A DNA stretch of 64,000 nucleotides. It comes from an uncultured Clostridiaceae bacterium. Lineage in GTDB: Bacteria; Bacillota; Clostridia; Lachnospirales; Lachnospiraceae. How positions within the stretch are numbered: the stretch's first letter is position 1; the number at the start of each line of letters is the position of its first letter. The position numbers and the translations under genes were made by a program. The stretch is taken from assembly GCA_947177415.1 (NCBI GenBank), contig CAMWUK010000002.1, positions 1 through 64,000 of the forward strand, in the 5' to 3' direction. The notes below the pieces were generated by a model that saw nothing but the letters and a program-made list of their open reading frames with translations, was not told the DNA's origin and ran no database searches. Below, piece after piece: positions 1 through 7,217 of this stretch.

Positions 1-102
1 CCTATTTATAATTCGCCTTCGGCGAAAGGCTGGATTCTTGGCTGTTCTACGTTTTGGCACATAGCTTGACAGTAAGTGTCAAGCTTGTGAGTGAACAGTA
101 AC
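1..102. mobile_element. MITE-like element, body type B (partial)
   Basis: This is the right part of a palindromic element ending in GTGAACAGTAAC. It carries the CGCCTTCGGCG hairpin and the CTTGACA...TGTCAAG hairpin seen in the other type B copies (near 24.7, 41.5 and 45.2 kb). The left end lies outside the window. It has replaced the 3' end of the small broken ORF to its right. Confidence 0.8.
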
Positions 103-275
103 CATTCAGTTTTATAGTTCATTTCCAAATATGTAATAGCATAAGATAATTTAACGATTTTTTCAGCTTCCTCCGTTATTACATGATAATTATTTCTTTG
201 ATATGCAATATCTAATCACTTTTTACATGATGCCAATGAAGTTTTTAGATTATTAATATCATTTTGTATTTCCAT
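6..275 (-). pseudogene. small ORF broken by an in-frame stop and a MITE
   Basis: A minus-strand ORF starts at 275 with a good ribosome site (GAGAGGTC) and reads MEIQNDINNLKTSLASCKK before an in-frame TGA at 216-218. After the stop the same frame stays open and protein-like (VITEEAEKIVKLSYAITYLE) until it enters the type B element and ends at TAA in the element. The helical, charged product is not recognised. Either a nonsense mutation disabled it or only a 19-residue peptide is made. The late stop shows that the element truncated the original C-terminus. Confidence 0.45.
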
Positions 276-496
276 ACTTTTGACCTCTCGGTACCCATTA
301 AATAGTTATTTTATATATTATTACCTGTTGCAATTTTATACTAATCCGCATTTCTGTGCACGTTTTTTGCACATAACGAGTTTGTGTCAAGTGTATGTAG
401 ACACAAATCTTGCATGTGAAATTTTATTTTTCACACTTTATTCCTACAATATTAGTGTAGATATTTGGTATATTTGTCAAAATAATATTATATTGA

Positions 497-1111
497 CTAT
501 TGTAATCCTTTTAGCCATCTTGAAAATTGTTTCAGAACATTTGTGTACAATTCATTATCATCTGCTTTATCCAGATCTTTCATTTTTGAAAAACCTGTAT
601 TATCCCTTTTTCTTCCAGATATATCATCAAGCATTTCTAAATATCGAAATTTTTGGTTTCCAATTCCTATAAACTGGATAAAGACATTCATATCCGATGA
701 TTTCCTAATAATCTCATTCGTTTCATTCTTGTCAGAATTTTCTCCATCAGTGACAAAAAGAATAAATGTTACATCCCCATTACCTACAATAGATTCCGTA
801 GTTACAGTTTTTCTGCCGAATCCCAGAAATCCTCCTTGTTTGTATGAATCACCATCAATAATCGCTCTTAATACAGGAGCATAGCTTGTTCCGCCCATTT
901 TATAACCGGAAGTATTAATAACTTTTCTCACATAATTTTCATAATTTGAAAGAGTTAAATCTGAGAGTTTTTTATAATTATTTTGGAACAAGTATACATC
1001 AATGGAACCATTGTCATCAAAAGTCAGACCTAAAGGAACAAGCCTACAGATTGTATGCTGAACCGTTCCATTTGAATATAGGCTGCTCATAGATCCACTG
1101 TAATCAAGAAT
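497..1111 (-). pseudogene. 5'-truncated vWA domain protein (TerF-like)
   Basis: The frame encodes a von Willebrand factor A fold. A MIDAS motif ILDYSGSM lies just upstream of the ORF-track start, followed by the MIDAS threonine (MGGTSYAPV) and aspartate (FVTDGENSD). The FLGFGRK stretch and overall length match the vWA proteins that accompany TerD-type tellurium-resistance genes. The first beta strand is missing: an in-frame TAG at 1112-1114 precedes the MIDAS strand and the upstream DNA belongs to a Uma2 gene in another frame. A GTG or ATG start inside the domain would not give a folded protein, so I call it a pseudogene made by deletion. It is the second vWA protein in this locus besides the DUF2828 protein. 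Confidence 0.6.
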
Positions 1112-1397
1112 CTAGTTTAGAAGTATCACAAATAACAGAGATATCTGGTTCTACATAATTCATGTCATCTTTGTTTAAAAACACTGCAAATGGTGCAGCT
1201 AATACTTCACAATTTCCATTATTATCCTTAAAATAATTGTATATTTCATTATGCAAATAACTAGAGATTCTTTGATGTTTCCAACTTGGCGGTGCCATAT
1301 AATAAATCCGTCCGTCAATCAATTCCACCCGTTCTCCATCTGGTAAAGCATAAATATCATCTATCGTATAAATTTCTTTTTTCCTTAATGCATCCAT
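1104..1397 (-). pseudogene. 3'-truncated Uma2-family (DUF820) nuclease-like protein
   Basis: The 97-residue product begins MDALRKKEIYTIDDIYALPD and carries the Uma2 hallmarks RVELIDGRIYYMAPPS and VEPDISVICD. It stops directly after the first catalytic-type aspartate. Full Uma2 proteins are about 180-200 residues and continue with the E-x-K half of the PD-(D/E)XK site, absent here. The frame runs into the vWA remnant, so the two genes share a deletion junction at about 1104-1115. It is probably inactive. Confidence 0.65.
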
Positions 1398-1422
1398 GTA
1401 ATCACCTGCTTTTTTATTTAAA

Positions 1423-1626
1423 TTATAATTTATTATAGTAAGATTTACAATGTTTGATTTTACTTAAAAATCTGAATTCATTTGATTCATAATAAATGAT
1501 ACTCTTCTTTTGTTTTAGAACTTGATTTACTGTATGATTTTCCAATCCATGCCCAACATTATCCCATCCATTTTTTTCATCATGTTCTAAAATACCCCAA
1601 ATACCACAACTCCAAATTTTCTTCAT
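1423..1626 (-). CDS. small hypothetical protein
   Basis: This 67-residue ORF (MKKIWSCGIWGILEHDEKNGWDN...) has an unusual tryptophan/glycine-rich start and a lysine/tyrosine-rich end. No family is recognised and the ribosome site is weak. It lies in line with the Uma2 remnant on the same strand, in a stretch full of broken genes, so it could be a fragment of a larger lost gene rather than a true small protein. Confidence 0.25.
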   Translation of the reverse strand: MKKIWSCGIWGILEHDEKNGWDNVGHGLENHTVNQVLKQKKSIIYYESNEFRFLSKIKHCKSYYNKL

Positions 1627-1750
1627 CTTGTATTATTTCTATTTTTATATTCTTTAACATTTTCATAATTTTTAAGTGTTAAATTCTTTTATAGTTTTGT
1701 AATATTGTCTACCCATCTTCATTTCCTACATTATATCATTTTCCCACTAT

Positions 1751-1783
1751 AAAAGCCACCAGATTATTTTCCAGTGGCTTTCT
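1751..1783 (-). terminator. rho-independent terminator hairpin
   Basis: An 8-bp perfect stem (AAAGCCAC / GTGGCTTT) surrounds a 14-nt loop with A/T runs on both flanks. It lies just downstream of the gene-tail remnant at 1798-1899 on the minus strand. Confidence 0.6.
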
Positions 1784-1797
1784 ATCCATTGCTATAT

Positions 1798-1899
1798 TTA
1801 ATTTTTAATATCATAACTGCGATTATTTGCCTCACGCATCAAATCCATTTTTGATTTTCCCATTATCAGATCACGGTTCATTGCAGAATAATCTAGGCT
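1798..1899 (-). pseudogene. 3' tail of an unrecognised gene
   Basis: The minus strand reads SLDYSAMNRDLIMGKSKMDL...YDIKN followed by TAA, directly before the terminator. The open stretch is too short to be a full gene and upstream DNA is the repeat-like segment at 1905-1993, so I read it as the surviving C-terminus of a lost protein. Confidence 0.3.
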
Positions 1900-1904
1900 T
1901 AATT

Positions 1905-1993
1905 AATCCTCTTTTTGTTATATATGAATATTCACTTTGAAGATGCTACATTAACTATGATAACAGTTATCTGCAATATAGAACACAAATAAT
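1905..1993. repeat. degenerate copy of repeat family F
   Basis: The segment TCTGCAATATAGAACACAAA closely resembles the right end of the palindromic repeat at 39944-40094 (TCTGCAATATAGGACGTGAA), and both end in TAATTC. An imperfect TGAATATTCAC lies at the left. It is heavily decayed. Confidence 0.4.
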
Positions 1994-1999
1994 TCTTTA

Positions 2000-3010
2000 T
2001 CAATCTACAGATTCAAAATCTTTTGTATCAAATTCCTTTGACGGCAAATTGTTTATCAGCATAAATTGACGTTTAAGCCGTTCTTTTACAAGCTTAAGAA
2101 ATGAATCATTTCCAACCACTTTCATCATCGGTCCAAAGGACAGAATTTCAATTAAAAGTTCTGTTTCCACTTTTTTATTATAATAAATCAAGCACTCATA
2201 GGTATTACCATCTATCTTCCGTGTATTTTTCTCATAATTTGCAAATTGTAACATGGCACGTTCCAGAGCATTTCGTTGATTCTTAATTAAGACTTTCACA
2301 GACTCCTTATAATAAGAACGCTGCAAAAAGTGGTTAATATCAGGAAGTTTCTTTATGGTTTTATTACAAGGTGTAATTTCCTGGATACGGCTTAAATTCA
2401 AAATTTCAATCTTTGGAGCCCTCTGGATATGTGATTCAACCGCAAGCAGGCGAAAACAGTCATTCTTAATGGAATATTCCAGACGGCAAGGCAAATAATA
2501 ATGGTGGACTCTATGATTATGACGTGATTCATAAAGAATATCCAAATATTCATGTTTTTTAATTGCTGCTATAATGGTCTGAAAATGTTTCCTGTAAACC
2601 GGATTCTTATAGTCATCTCCGTCACTAAACTTGTCATAATAATAAAAATCATCTGGCTGGTAAAGAGGTTCCACATCAGCAAATGCAGTATTTATGTTTT
2701 CAATTTCCATATCACTTAAAAAAAGTGTAATTTTATCATCCAGTAAAATTGCTTTCAGATAAGACTTTTGCAGATTGGTAAGAGGAACATAAAAATCTGT
2801 AGATAATTTTGAATAAAGAAAACCCTCCTGTTTTTCATAAAATCCCCATCCATTCTCTGTAAGCTTTGGAAGCAGATATAGGATACTTTCCTCAAATCCG
2901 CTATTCTTAATACGATAGTTTAACTCCTCTTCTGATATGTAGTTTTTCTTTTCTATCAGGGATTTGATTACCTGAAAATAACAATTGTATATTTCTGAAA
3001 ATAATTCCAT
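2000..3010 (-). CDS. WYL-domain transcriptional regulator
   Basis: The 336-residue protein has an N-terminal helical DNA-binding-type region (about 1-110). A WYL domain at about 150-235 includes LDILYESRHNHRVHHYYLPC and CFRLLAVES, followed by a WYL C-terminal extension. WYL domains sense nucleic acid or nucleotide-type ligands and control stress and phage-defence genes (BrxR/CapW, PafBC, DriD families). It lies 68 bp downstream of a second WYL gene, so the two probably form an operon and a heteromeric regulator. Its ribosome site (AACAGGAG) comes from a decayed type C element. Neighbouring tRNA-like RNAs and vWA proteins are plausible targets, but that is inference. Confidence 0.7.
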   Translation of the reverse strand: MELFSEIYNCYFQVIKSLIEKKNYISEEELNYRIKNSGFEESILYLLPKLTENGWGFYEKQEGFLYSKLSTDFYVPLTNLQKSYLKAILLDDKITLFLSDMEIENINTAFADVEPLYQPDDFYYYDKFSDGDDYKNPVYRKHFQTIIAAIKKHEYLDILYESRHNHRVHHYYLPCRLEYSIKNDCFRLLAVESHIQRAPKIEILNLSRIQEITPCNKTIKKLPDINHFLQRSYYKESVKVLIKNQRNALERAMLQFANYEKNTRKIDGNTYECLIYYNKKVETELLIEILSFGPMMKVVGNDSFLKLVKERLKRQFMLINNLPSKEFDTKDFESVD

Positions 3011-3015
3011 CTTTT

Positions 3016-3082
3016 GTTACTCCTGTTTTAATCGTTTATACGGTCTGCACAGCGAAGTGTGCAGACCTACCTGAACTGTTAC
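3016..3082. mobile_element. MITE-like element, body type C (truncated)
   Basis: The right two thirds match type C: TCCTGTTTTA, the GGTCTGCACA hairpin and the terminal CCTACCTGAACTGTTAC. The left half is lost. The TTA inside the terminal GTTAC is the stop codon (TAA) of the upstream WYL gene, and the other side supplies the ribosome site of the downstream one. Confidence 0.7.
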
Positions 3083-4314
3083 TCCTCAAAATACATTTTA
3101 TACATTGCCAAAAAATCTCTTTGAAAAAAGGTATTTAGTCTTTTATTATTTGACTCAATATCTAGCAATCTTCCTATAAAAGTGCGAATCCATGGAAGCA
3201 TCTCATTTGCATCATAAACATCTATTTCATAAGTAAAGGTGTTCTTTGCAATTCGGCGGATTGTTCCCCCTTTTCCTTCCCGTTTCAACCGGTTTAGTAT
3301 ATATAAATCAGAATCCTCATCAATATGTAAAGTTAATTTCAAATGTTCTAACCTTACAGCACTACTCCCCTGAAAAGAAATGCCCCATGCACTTGCTTTA
3401 TTTCTCTCAAAACCTTCTTTAATTTTTCTATAATTGGAATAATTCCCCTTAATTTGTACTTTCTTTATTGCATCCATCCGGATAGATGAAAAACGTTTCT
3501 TATTGGTAATATACAGACACAAGAAACGTCTGCCGGTACGGGTACTGACAAATATTTTTAATGGAACTCCTTCTATTTGTCGGATATTCTCTGAACGGGT
3601 ACTTTTACTGGTAATAAGCACTGTTTTTTCTTCATGAATTGCTTGAAGAATAGATATTAAAATTTCATCCTCCAAGGTGTAGGCAAAAAAATTGTGCTTA
3701 ATTCGGAATATATCATTTTTAAAAGATGTATTTTCCATAATGGTATTACCAACTATACCAAGCGGTGAGAAAATCTGAAACAGTTTTATGGCATCCTCTA
3801 ATCCGGGATACTTACAAAGAATTTCTTGAAATGGTGGATTAATCTTGTACAAAACCTGCTTTCCACTTTTTTTCTTTGTCAGCATCCCATCCTTTGTATA
3901 TTCATTACATTTACGCCGGACCATCTGTAATTCAAACACCATATCATATTCTGTAAGGATACCATCTGTTATCTCATCTGCTGTCCTCTCTTTGAATTTT
4001 TGCAGATAATCTAAAATATAAAAATGAAGCATAATATCATTATCAGTAAAACTTTTTGCCTTCCACACCTGATACAACGGATTTGTGTCAAGCAGATTAC
4101 TGTCTATAGATAAATATATATTTTTACCTTTTTTGGTATAATCCTGTTTGACATATTCAGACAACCAGCTTTCCAGCCTGCGCCGTTCATTATCATAAGT
4201 ACGGCTGCTCCATCCACTAAATTCCTCTCTAGTTTTAAAACCATATACAAAAAAATCCCGGACATATTCCCGGCTTTTTGAAAATGTTTTCATTAGTTCT
4301 TTAAATTCTGACAT
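3079..4314 (-). CDS. WYL-domain-like regulator (paired)
   Basis: The 411-residue protein pairs with the WYL gene downstream. An N-terminal helical region with HTH character (about 100-170, LDYLQKFKERTADEITDGIL and VRRKCNEYTKDGML) is followed by a degenerate WYL-type beta domain at about 230-300 (KTVLITSKSTRSENIRQIEG, RRFLCLYITNKKRFSSIRMD) and a C-terminal extension ending FFQRDFLAMYKMYFEE. The arginine pattern after the WYL strands (RSENIRQIEGVPLKI) fits the family. Its stop codon is in the terminal repeat of a MITE remnant. Upstream is an intact type A element. Pairs of divergent WYL proteins are common in Clostridia; partner RNAs or targets are not known. Confidence 0.6.
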   Translation of the reverse strand: MSEFKELMKTFSKSREYVRDFFVYGFKTREEFSGWSSRTYDNERRRLESWLSEYVKQDYTKKGKNIYLSIDSNLLDTNPLYQVWKAKSFTDNDIMLHFYILDYLQKFKERTADEITDGILTEYDMVFELQMVRRKCNEYTKDGMLTKKKSGKQVLYKINPPFQEILCKYPGLEDAIKLFQIFSPLGIVGNTIMENTSFKNDIFRIKHNFFAYTLEDEILISILQAIHEEKTVLITSKSTRSENIRQIEGVPLKIFVSTRTGRRFLCLYITNKKRFSSIRMDAIKKVQIKGNYSNYRKIKEGFERNKASAWGISFQGSSAVRLEHLKLTLHIDEDSDLYILNRLKREGKGGTIRRIAKNTFTYEIDVYDANEMLPWIRTFIGRLLDIESNNKRLNTFFQRDFLAMYKMYFEE

Positions 4315-4357
4315 ATTATCACCCGTTTTATTATATCATAACTATTATAATAGTTTT

Positions 4358-4492
4358 GTAACTATTCAGGTAGAAACACGCATTTACTACGTGTTTCGTA
4401 GCAAAATGTAAATTTTGATTGTTCTAAGCCCTTCGCCGAAGGCGAATTTTCATGGGCTTAGAACGTAACTGTTCATGGTTCTGAACAGTTAC
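4358..4492. mobile_element. MITE-like element, body type A with perfect 8-bp duplication
   Basis: Ends GTAACTATTCAGG and CTGAACAGTTAC enclose the ACACGCATTTACTACGTGT hairpin, the CGCCGAAGGCG hairpin and a 28-bp terminal palindrome. ATAGTTTT flanks it on both sides (4350-4357 and 4493-4500), an 8-bp target duplication. Confidence 0.9.
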
Positions 4493-4516
4493 ATAGTTTT
4501 TTATAAAATTTGTTTT

Positions 4517-4585
4517 CGCAACTTTTTTGAAATGATTTTTTTTGCCATTTTATGTATTCTATATGCAGACGAGGGAAACCCGTCG
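4517..4585 (+). promoter_or_regulatory. conserved leader of tRNA-like RNA copy 1
   Basis: About 70 bp starting CGCAACTTTTTTGAAATGAT are almost identical upstream of three tRNA-like genes (here, 6516 and 8840) and stop matching sharply to the left. They include TTGAAA and TATTCT boxes that could be promoter elements, with non-standard spacing, and a small GACGAGG-GAAA-CCCGTC hairpin just before the RNA body. Conservation points to a co-duplicated promoter and 5' leader. Confidence 0.5.
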
Positions 4586-4718
4586 GGAAGATACTGTCTG
4601 AGTAGCTCAGTTGGTAGAGCACGAAAAAACAGGTCTTGTCAAAGACCTTAACAGCAAACTCTTAACACCTTTTAAGTGCGTTGTCGTGGGTTCGATTCCC
4701 ACCTCGGCAGTATCTTCC
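4586..4718 (+). ncRNA. tRNA-like RNA, type A, copy 1
   Basis: A canonical tRNA D arm (GCTC-AGTTGGTA-GAGC) and T arm (GTGGG-TTCGATT-CCCAC) are present, but the anticodon region is replaced by about 60 nt. That insert carries hairpin GGTCTT-GTCA-AAGACC, the motif TTAACAGCAA and a second hairpin CTTAA-CACCTT-TTAAG. The acceptor stem continues outward into a roughly 16-bp helix (GGAAGATACTGTC.GAG with CTCGGCAGTATCTTCC) with one bulged T, and no 3' CCA is encoded. A real tRNA has none of these. It is on the opposite strand from, and convergent with, the SWIM-C gene downstream. Compare the tRNA-mimic bacterial Y RNAs (YrlA); function here is inference. Confidence 0.7.
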
Positions 4719-4741
4719 AATTTCCTTTTATCACCTGTGTT

Positions 4742-6418
4742 CTATTTTAAGCACCCCAAATATAAATTCAACTCCCCGTGAAAAGCAGAATGCCTTGGAT
4801 ATTTACTCTTGTACTCTTTGCAAATAGATTGTTTAATGCCCTTTTCTCCCCATGATTCCCTGACTTCTGCTACTGCTCCTAATAAAGCAGCAACTTCACC
4901 ATAGTGTGCTCTGCGTTGTCCTCCTACAATCGCATCGACTCTTTTACCAATGATTTTCTCTGCCCATTTTAATATATCTTGTTTCTCTACATTCTCCATT
5001 GGATAGTACTGTTTCCACTTCTTAAACAACTCAAAAAATCTATCTTCTTCTATCTTCAGACTTTCTCCAAAAGAAGAAGCAATTTCCCGAATAGCTGTTT
5101 CCTTTTCCATATTCACCCCTTGGTATAAATACATTAAAAATAAATATATTCCTTCCTTAATATAACTTGTAGACCATCCTAATGAATTGGGCGGATTTTT
5201 ACATTTACTCTGAACCGTTGCAAATTCTCCCCCAAAAAATAACAACGTATTATATGTATGTTTGGAAACAAGATTACATCTTTTCTCTACATATTGTACG
5301 TGACATTCCGCCGCATCAGAGGAATGTACAGTTGGTATTATTGTTTTACAATTTATTCCATATTTTTCTGCCACATCTTTATTTTCAAACAGCACCAATA
5401 AATTTTCCAGACTGGAATCAGATCGAAAAGCCTCATAGCAGTAATAATTTTTTGTTTCTGCATCATCTGTACATTCTGCTGCTATTTTTGCAATCTCAGC
5501 CCGGATCTTCCATCTGTCATTTAATTTTTTCATTGCATCTTTGCCTATCTGTAATGCTTTTTGATAATCTCTTCTTTTTACACTCTTTTCAATTGCACAC
5601 AAATATAAAGCAGGATGGTTCCTATAGTATTGCTCTGCAAGTGCAAGAATCTTTTTTTCATCATAGTAGAATTCTATTGCCTCTTTCAAAAGTCTGCTAT
5701 CTGTATTATTTTCTGATACTAATAAATATTGTATCCATTGTTCCCAAAAAGCATCTTCCTCATCAAGCTGCTGTCTTCCTGCTTGAAACATGTCTTGAAT
5801 TTTAATATCATCAAAAACAGAATACTCGAAATATGTATGAATATCTTCCACTCTATCCTTCTTTTCCCGAACCTGATAATCACAATATAATGTATTCAAA
5901 CACATGGCTTTCAAATCTATTTTCATTATTCCGCTGGTAACTAATTCTTCCAACTCAACCGTCACACCATCTCCTTGGTCATCTGCAAAAATTTCTATGT
6001 CCAGAATCCTATCATATAGAGATAGTGCTTCCTCATACCAACAATCATCCATACACTCTTTGGCAAATTTTATAATAGAAGCCAACATTTCTGTAATTCC
6101 ATTTGGATCTTCGTATTCCCATACTTCCCTGCAACTCCAATATCCTTCTGAATAATCTTCATACCAATAAGCAGACATAATCAATTCGTGTTCTTCAATT
6201 TTTTCTAAAATATCAATTGATTTTTGCATATTTTCCAATACATATTCTTGTGACAGCCTGCTCTTCGGATTAACTTTTGCTATCTTAGAGCCTTTCGCCA
6301 GTTGTTCATCCAGTATCTTTTCTATCTGTTCCCATTTCAGAATTTTCCTGTCACATAATTCAATAATACTGCTTATTAATTGCTCTTTTGTAGATTTATT
6401 TAATTTTGATACATTCAT
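4742..6418 (-). CDS. SWIM zinc-finger-family C-terminal-like protein
   Basis: The protein is 558 residues from the ATG with the ribosome site GGAGATG; the ORF-track start 75 bp earlier has none. An N-terminal acidic, helical region (SRLSQEYVLENMQKSIDILE) leads into TPR-like helical pairs (about 240-370, ILALAEQYYRNHPALYLCAI). The C-terminus (about 470-558, KRVDAIVGGQRRAHYGEVAA and SKYPRHSAFHGEL) resembles the region that follows the zinc finger in SWIM-family proteins. I see no CxC...CxH SWIM motif, so it may be a finger-less relative acting by protein contacts. It lies between tRNA-like copies 1 and 2, which face the other way. SWIM proteins often neighbour vWA and MoxR genes in conflict-type loci. 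Confidence 0.5.
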   Translation of the reverse strand: MNVSKLNKSTKEQLISSIIELCDRKILKWEQIEKILDEQLAKGSKIAKVNPKSRLSQEYVLENMQKSIDILEKIEEHELIMSAYWYEDYSEGYWSCREVWEYEDPNGITEMLASIIKFAKECMDDCWYEEALSLYDRILDIEIFADDQGDGVTVELEELVTSGIMKIDLKAMCLNTLYCDYQVREKKDRVEDIHTYFEYSVFDDIKIQDMFQAGRQQLDEEDAFWEQWIQYLLVSENNTDSRLLKEAIEFYYDEKKILALAEQYYRNHPALYLCAIEKSVKRRDYQKALQIGKDAMKKLNDRWKIRAEIAKIAAECTDDAETKNYYCYEAFRSDSSLENLLVLFENKDVAEKYGINCKTIIPTVHSSDAAECHVQYVEKRCNLVSKHTYNTLLFFGGEFATVQSKCKNPPNSLGWSTSYIKEGIYLFLMYLYQGVNMEKETAIREIASSFGESLKIEEDRFFELFKKWKQYYPMENVEKQDILKWAEKIIGKRVDAIVGGQRRAHYGEVAALLGAVAEVRESWGEKGIKQSICKEYKSKYPRHSAFHGELNLYLGCLK

Positions 6419-6515
6419 TTGTACATCTCCTATTTTTTCGCTACTCCCTTTTTTTATCATATTATAGCATATATCCATATAGCTGGTAAACAATAAAATG
6501 ACACCTTCCTATCCT

Positions 6516-6584
6516 CGCAACTTTTTTGAAATGATTTTTTTTGCCATTTTATGTATTCTATATGCAGACGAGGGAAACCCGTCG
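6516..6584 (+). promoter_or_regulatory. conserved leader of tRNA-like RNA copy 2
   Basis: Nearly identical to the leader at 4517-4585, including TTTTTTGAAATGATTTTTTT and the GACGAGG-GAAA-CCCGTC hairpin. It sits upstream of the SWIM-C gene start and drives the opposite direction, so this intergenic stretch is probably a divergent promoter region. Confidence 0.5.
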
Positions 6585-6717
6585 GGAAGATATTGTCTGA
6601 GTAGCTCAGTTGGTAGAGCACGATAAAACAGGTCTTGCCAAAGACCTTAACAGCAAGCCCTTAACACCTTTTAAGTGCGTTGTCGTGGGTTCGATTCCTA
6701 CCTCGGCAGTATCTTCC
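6585..6717 (+). ncRNA. tRNA-like RNA, type A, copy 2
   Basis: It has the same architecture as copy 1. The extended terminal helix is GGAAGATATTGTC.GAG with CTCGGCAGTATCTTCC (one T-G wobble where copy 1 has C-G). The D arm is identical and the T arm is GTGGG-TTCGATT-CCTAC with one wobble pair. The insert carries GGTCTT-GCCA-AAGACC, TTAACAGCAA and CTTAA-CACCTT-TTAAG. No CCA is encoded. It is followed closely by the interrupted copy 3. Confidence 0.7.
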
Positions 6718-6732
6718 AATTTTTCTCAAGCT

Positions 6733-6983
6733 AAAAAGCAGTTTTATTGTAACAGTTCATGTAGGTCTGCACACTCCGCTGTGCAAGACCGTAAAAAAAA
6801 CTAAAACAGGATTGGAATTGGGCAATTTATAATGCGAAGCTTGCCCAATTCCGTAACAGATCAACCCTGGTTGAACTGTTACGTTTTATTGTGGATGAAT
6901 AAATCTTGAAAAAGTTTTTAACAGCAATCCAAAATAAGTGGCAAATCGCAGGTTCGAATCCTGCCCCTATAAAACTGCTTTTT
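6733..6983 (+). ncRNA. tRNA-like RNA copy 3, interrupted by a MITE
   Basis: Removing the element at 6749-6882 together with one 8-bp duplication joins AAAAAGCAGTTTTATT to the downstream part. It then pairs perfectly over 15 bp with ATAAAACTGCTTTTT at the 3' end. Inside are the module AAATCTT-GAAA-AAGTTTT-TAACAGCAA and a T arm GCAGG-TTCGAAT-CCTGC. No D arm is recognisable, so this copy is a third subtype or partly decayed. The insertion lies in the 5' strand of the terminal helix and should abolish or greatly change the RNA. Confidence 0.6.
6749..6882. mobile_element. MITE-like element, body type C, inserted in an RNA gene
   Basis: A 134-bp element with ends GTAACAGTTCA and TGAACTGTTAC is flanked by a perfect 8-bp duplication GTTTTATT (6741-6748 and 6883-6890). 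Its body has the GGTCTGCACA hairpin and the GAATTGGGCAA...TTGCCCAATTC hairpin found in the copies at 49.2 and 55.5 kb. Confidence 0.9.
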
Positions 6984-6993
6984 CCTTAATTCA

Positions 6994-7112
6994 TGTGGGG
7001 TAGCTCAGTTGGTTAGAGCACTATATATGAAAATAAGTCTTGAAAAAGTCTTTAACAGCAATCCAATATTGCCAGGGGTGTAGGTGTCATGGGTTCGAAT
7101 CCCATCCCCACA
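6994..7112 (+). ncRNA. tRNA-like RNA, type B, copy 4
   Basis: A 7-bp acceptor stem (TGTGGGG / CCCCACA), D arm (GCTC...GAGC) and T arm (ATGGG-TTCGAAT-CCCAT) are intact. The anticodon stem position is kept as CTATA / TGTAG, but the loop is replaced by about 45 nt. This holds AAGTCTT-GAAA-AAGTCTT (one T-T mismatch), TAACAGCAA and a CAATATTG palindrome. There is no encoded CCA and the terminal helix is not clearly extended. It ends about 30 bp before the D-type element upstream of the DUF2828 gene. Confidence 0.65.
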
Positions 7113-7140
7113 ATTTAAGCGAGATTATTGATGAATTAGT

Positions 7141-7200
7141 GTAACTATTCAGCCATGTCATTCATATTTTGCAGAATATACATCATAACTGAACTGTATC
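7141..7200. mobile_element. short D-type MITE remnant upstream of the DUF2828 gene
   Basis: GTAACTATTCAGCCATGTCA and the following CATTCATATTTTGCAGAATATA match the start of the D element at 34.9 kb. The right end is a degenerate ACTGAACTGTATC. It fills the gap between tRNA-like copy 4 and the DUF2828 ribosome site, so it may carry that gene's promoter or 5' UTR. Confidence 0.6.
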
Positions 7201-7217
7201 AGATTGGAGGAATTTTC

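Noticed and set aside
280-672. 130-residue plus-strand ORF
   Set aside because: It overlaps the vWA remnant on the other strand, has low-complexity composition and no ribosome site.
6610-6804. 64-residue ORF
   Set aside because: It reads through a tRNA-like RNA and a MITE end.
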